Positions 63,517 to 64,000 of a stretch of 64,000 bases of DNA are shown one piece after another. Source of the DNA: Bacteroides caccae (GTDB lineage Bacteria > Bacteroidota > Bacteroidia > Bacteroidales > Bacteroidaceae); the NCBI RefSeq assembly GCF_002222615.2, contig NZ_CP022412.2:806001-870000 (forward strand). Direction: 5' to 3'. Position 1 is the first letter of the stretch; each line of letters opens with the position of its first letter. Below the pieces are notes generated by a model that had not been told where the DNA came from, did not search any database, and saw only the letters and a program-made list of their open reading frames with translations. Position numbers and translations under genes: made by a program.

Positions 63517-64000
63517 ATGAAAAGAAACAGTTTTAAATGGTGTGTTTATACATTTCTATTTCTTGGGATAGGAATGGTATCTTGCGCTGACGAGGATTTA
63601 ATGACTTATGAAGATGTTCCTCGAATTTATTTTAAATATGCTGATGCATCCTCTTCCGACTTTGGAGAAAATGAAGATCAGATCACTGTTAATATGGGAT
63701 ATGACAGGCCGTTGAAAAACGACAGTATCATTAAGATTCCTATCAAACTAATGGGACGAGTTTCGGAAACAGACCGGGCGGTAAAAGTAGTGATGATACC
63801 TGAAGAATCGACAGCCACAGAAGGAGAAGATATAGAGATTTTGTCTGCGTATCTACCTGCCAACTCAATCTTTGGTAATGTGGAAGTAAGGCTGAAACGT
63901 ACGGAAGCCGTTGATAATGAAATGTTGTTTGCCCGTATCCGGTTGGCTTCGAATGAAAACTTTCATACGGATTATTCAACGTCCAGATATGATAAAGGAA
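63517..64000 (+). CDS. DUF4843-type lipoprotein, cut by window end (PUL3)
   Basis: The frame is open from the ATG at 63517 to the last base (161 codons), 25 bases after the susD stop. The signal peptide ends in lipobox GMVSC (Cys23), followed by ADEDLMTYED. The beta-rich segment VPRIYFKYAD, then IIKIPIKLMGRVSETDRAVKVVM and TATEGEDIEI, fits DUF4843 lipoproteins, which usually follow SusCD. It is probably surface-exposed and ligand-binding, with unknown function. Confidence 0.8.
   Translation, partial: MKRNSFKWCVYTFLFLGIGMVSCADEDLMTYEDVPRIYFKYADASSSDFGENEDQITVNMGYDRPLKNDSIIKIPIKLMGRVSETDRAVKVVMIPEESTATEGEDIEILSAYLPANSIFGNVEVRLKRTEAVDNEMLFARIRLASNENFHTDYSTSRYDKG

Noticed and set aside
1..64000. 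Insertion sequences, integrases, prophage or tRNA genes
   Set aside because: No transposase, integrase or phage protein was recognised, and no cloverleaf-like sequence was noticed by reading. A tRNA scan would settle the latter.

Overview
The window is chromosomal DNA of a gut Bacteroides, probably near the thetaiotaomicron/ovatus group. The evidence is four SusC/SusD pairs, a one-protein hybrid two-component regulator, ECF sigma/FecR pairs, and promoters with the Bacteroides -7 box TAnnTTTG (often with TTTG about 19-21 bases upstream). The species is inference. I saw no rRNA, tRNA, CRISPR array, transposase or phage gene.

Layout. (1) 1-8.2 kb is housekeeping: the 3' part of a PutA-type proline/P5C dehydrogenase, ychF, a 2-dehydropantoate reductase, lgt, and mutS on the opposite strand. 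(2) 8.4-19.2 kb holds a candidate short RNA and polysaccharide utilization locus 1 (PUL1): SusC, SusD, a GH105 unsaturated uronyl hydrolase and a GH2 enzyme on the minus strand, with a FecR anti-sigma and a divergently transcribed ECF sigma factor. (3) 19.2-26.2 kb is housekeeping again: a DMT transporter, leuS, a YitT-family membrane protein, an RdgB-type nucleotide pyrophosphatase and an OmpA-like lipoprotein. (4) 26.3-51.5 kb is PUL2, the most distinctive region: DUF2264 and GH88 enzymes, a GH95-like enzyme, a large hybrid two-component regulator, GH29 fucosidase, an alginate-lyase-fold protein, a surface lipoprotein, two SusC/SusD pairs in tandem, a secreted metallophosphoesterase resembling Mn-dependent ADP-ribose/CDP-alcohol diphosphatases, and a second, divergent GH29. 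(5) 51.6-56.7 kb: nadA, a SpoU methyltransferase, a DUF4294 protein, and an envelope protein with helix-hairpin-helix repeats. (6) 56.7-64 kb is PUL3 in the usual order: ECF sigma, FecR, SusC, SusD and a DUF4843 lipoprotein cut by the window end.

How the genes work together. In each PUL, SusD captures ligand at the cell surface and SusC imports it. PUL1 and PUL3 are probably controlled by trans-envelope signalling (STN domain of SusC, then FecR, then ECF sigma). PUL2 is probably controlled by its hybrid two-component regulator. The PUL2 enzymes predict an acidic, fucosylated glycan: a lyase-type enzyme leaves an unsaturated uronic acid, GH88 removes it, DUF2264 may be a glucuronidase, and GH29/GH95-like enzymes remove fucose or a related sugar. 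Non-coding points of interest are two 22-bp-periodic palindromic repeat arrays 42 kb apart, a 20-bp-spaced direct repeat upstream of the PUL2 SusC operon, and the candidate short RNA next to mutS.
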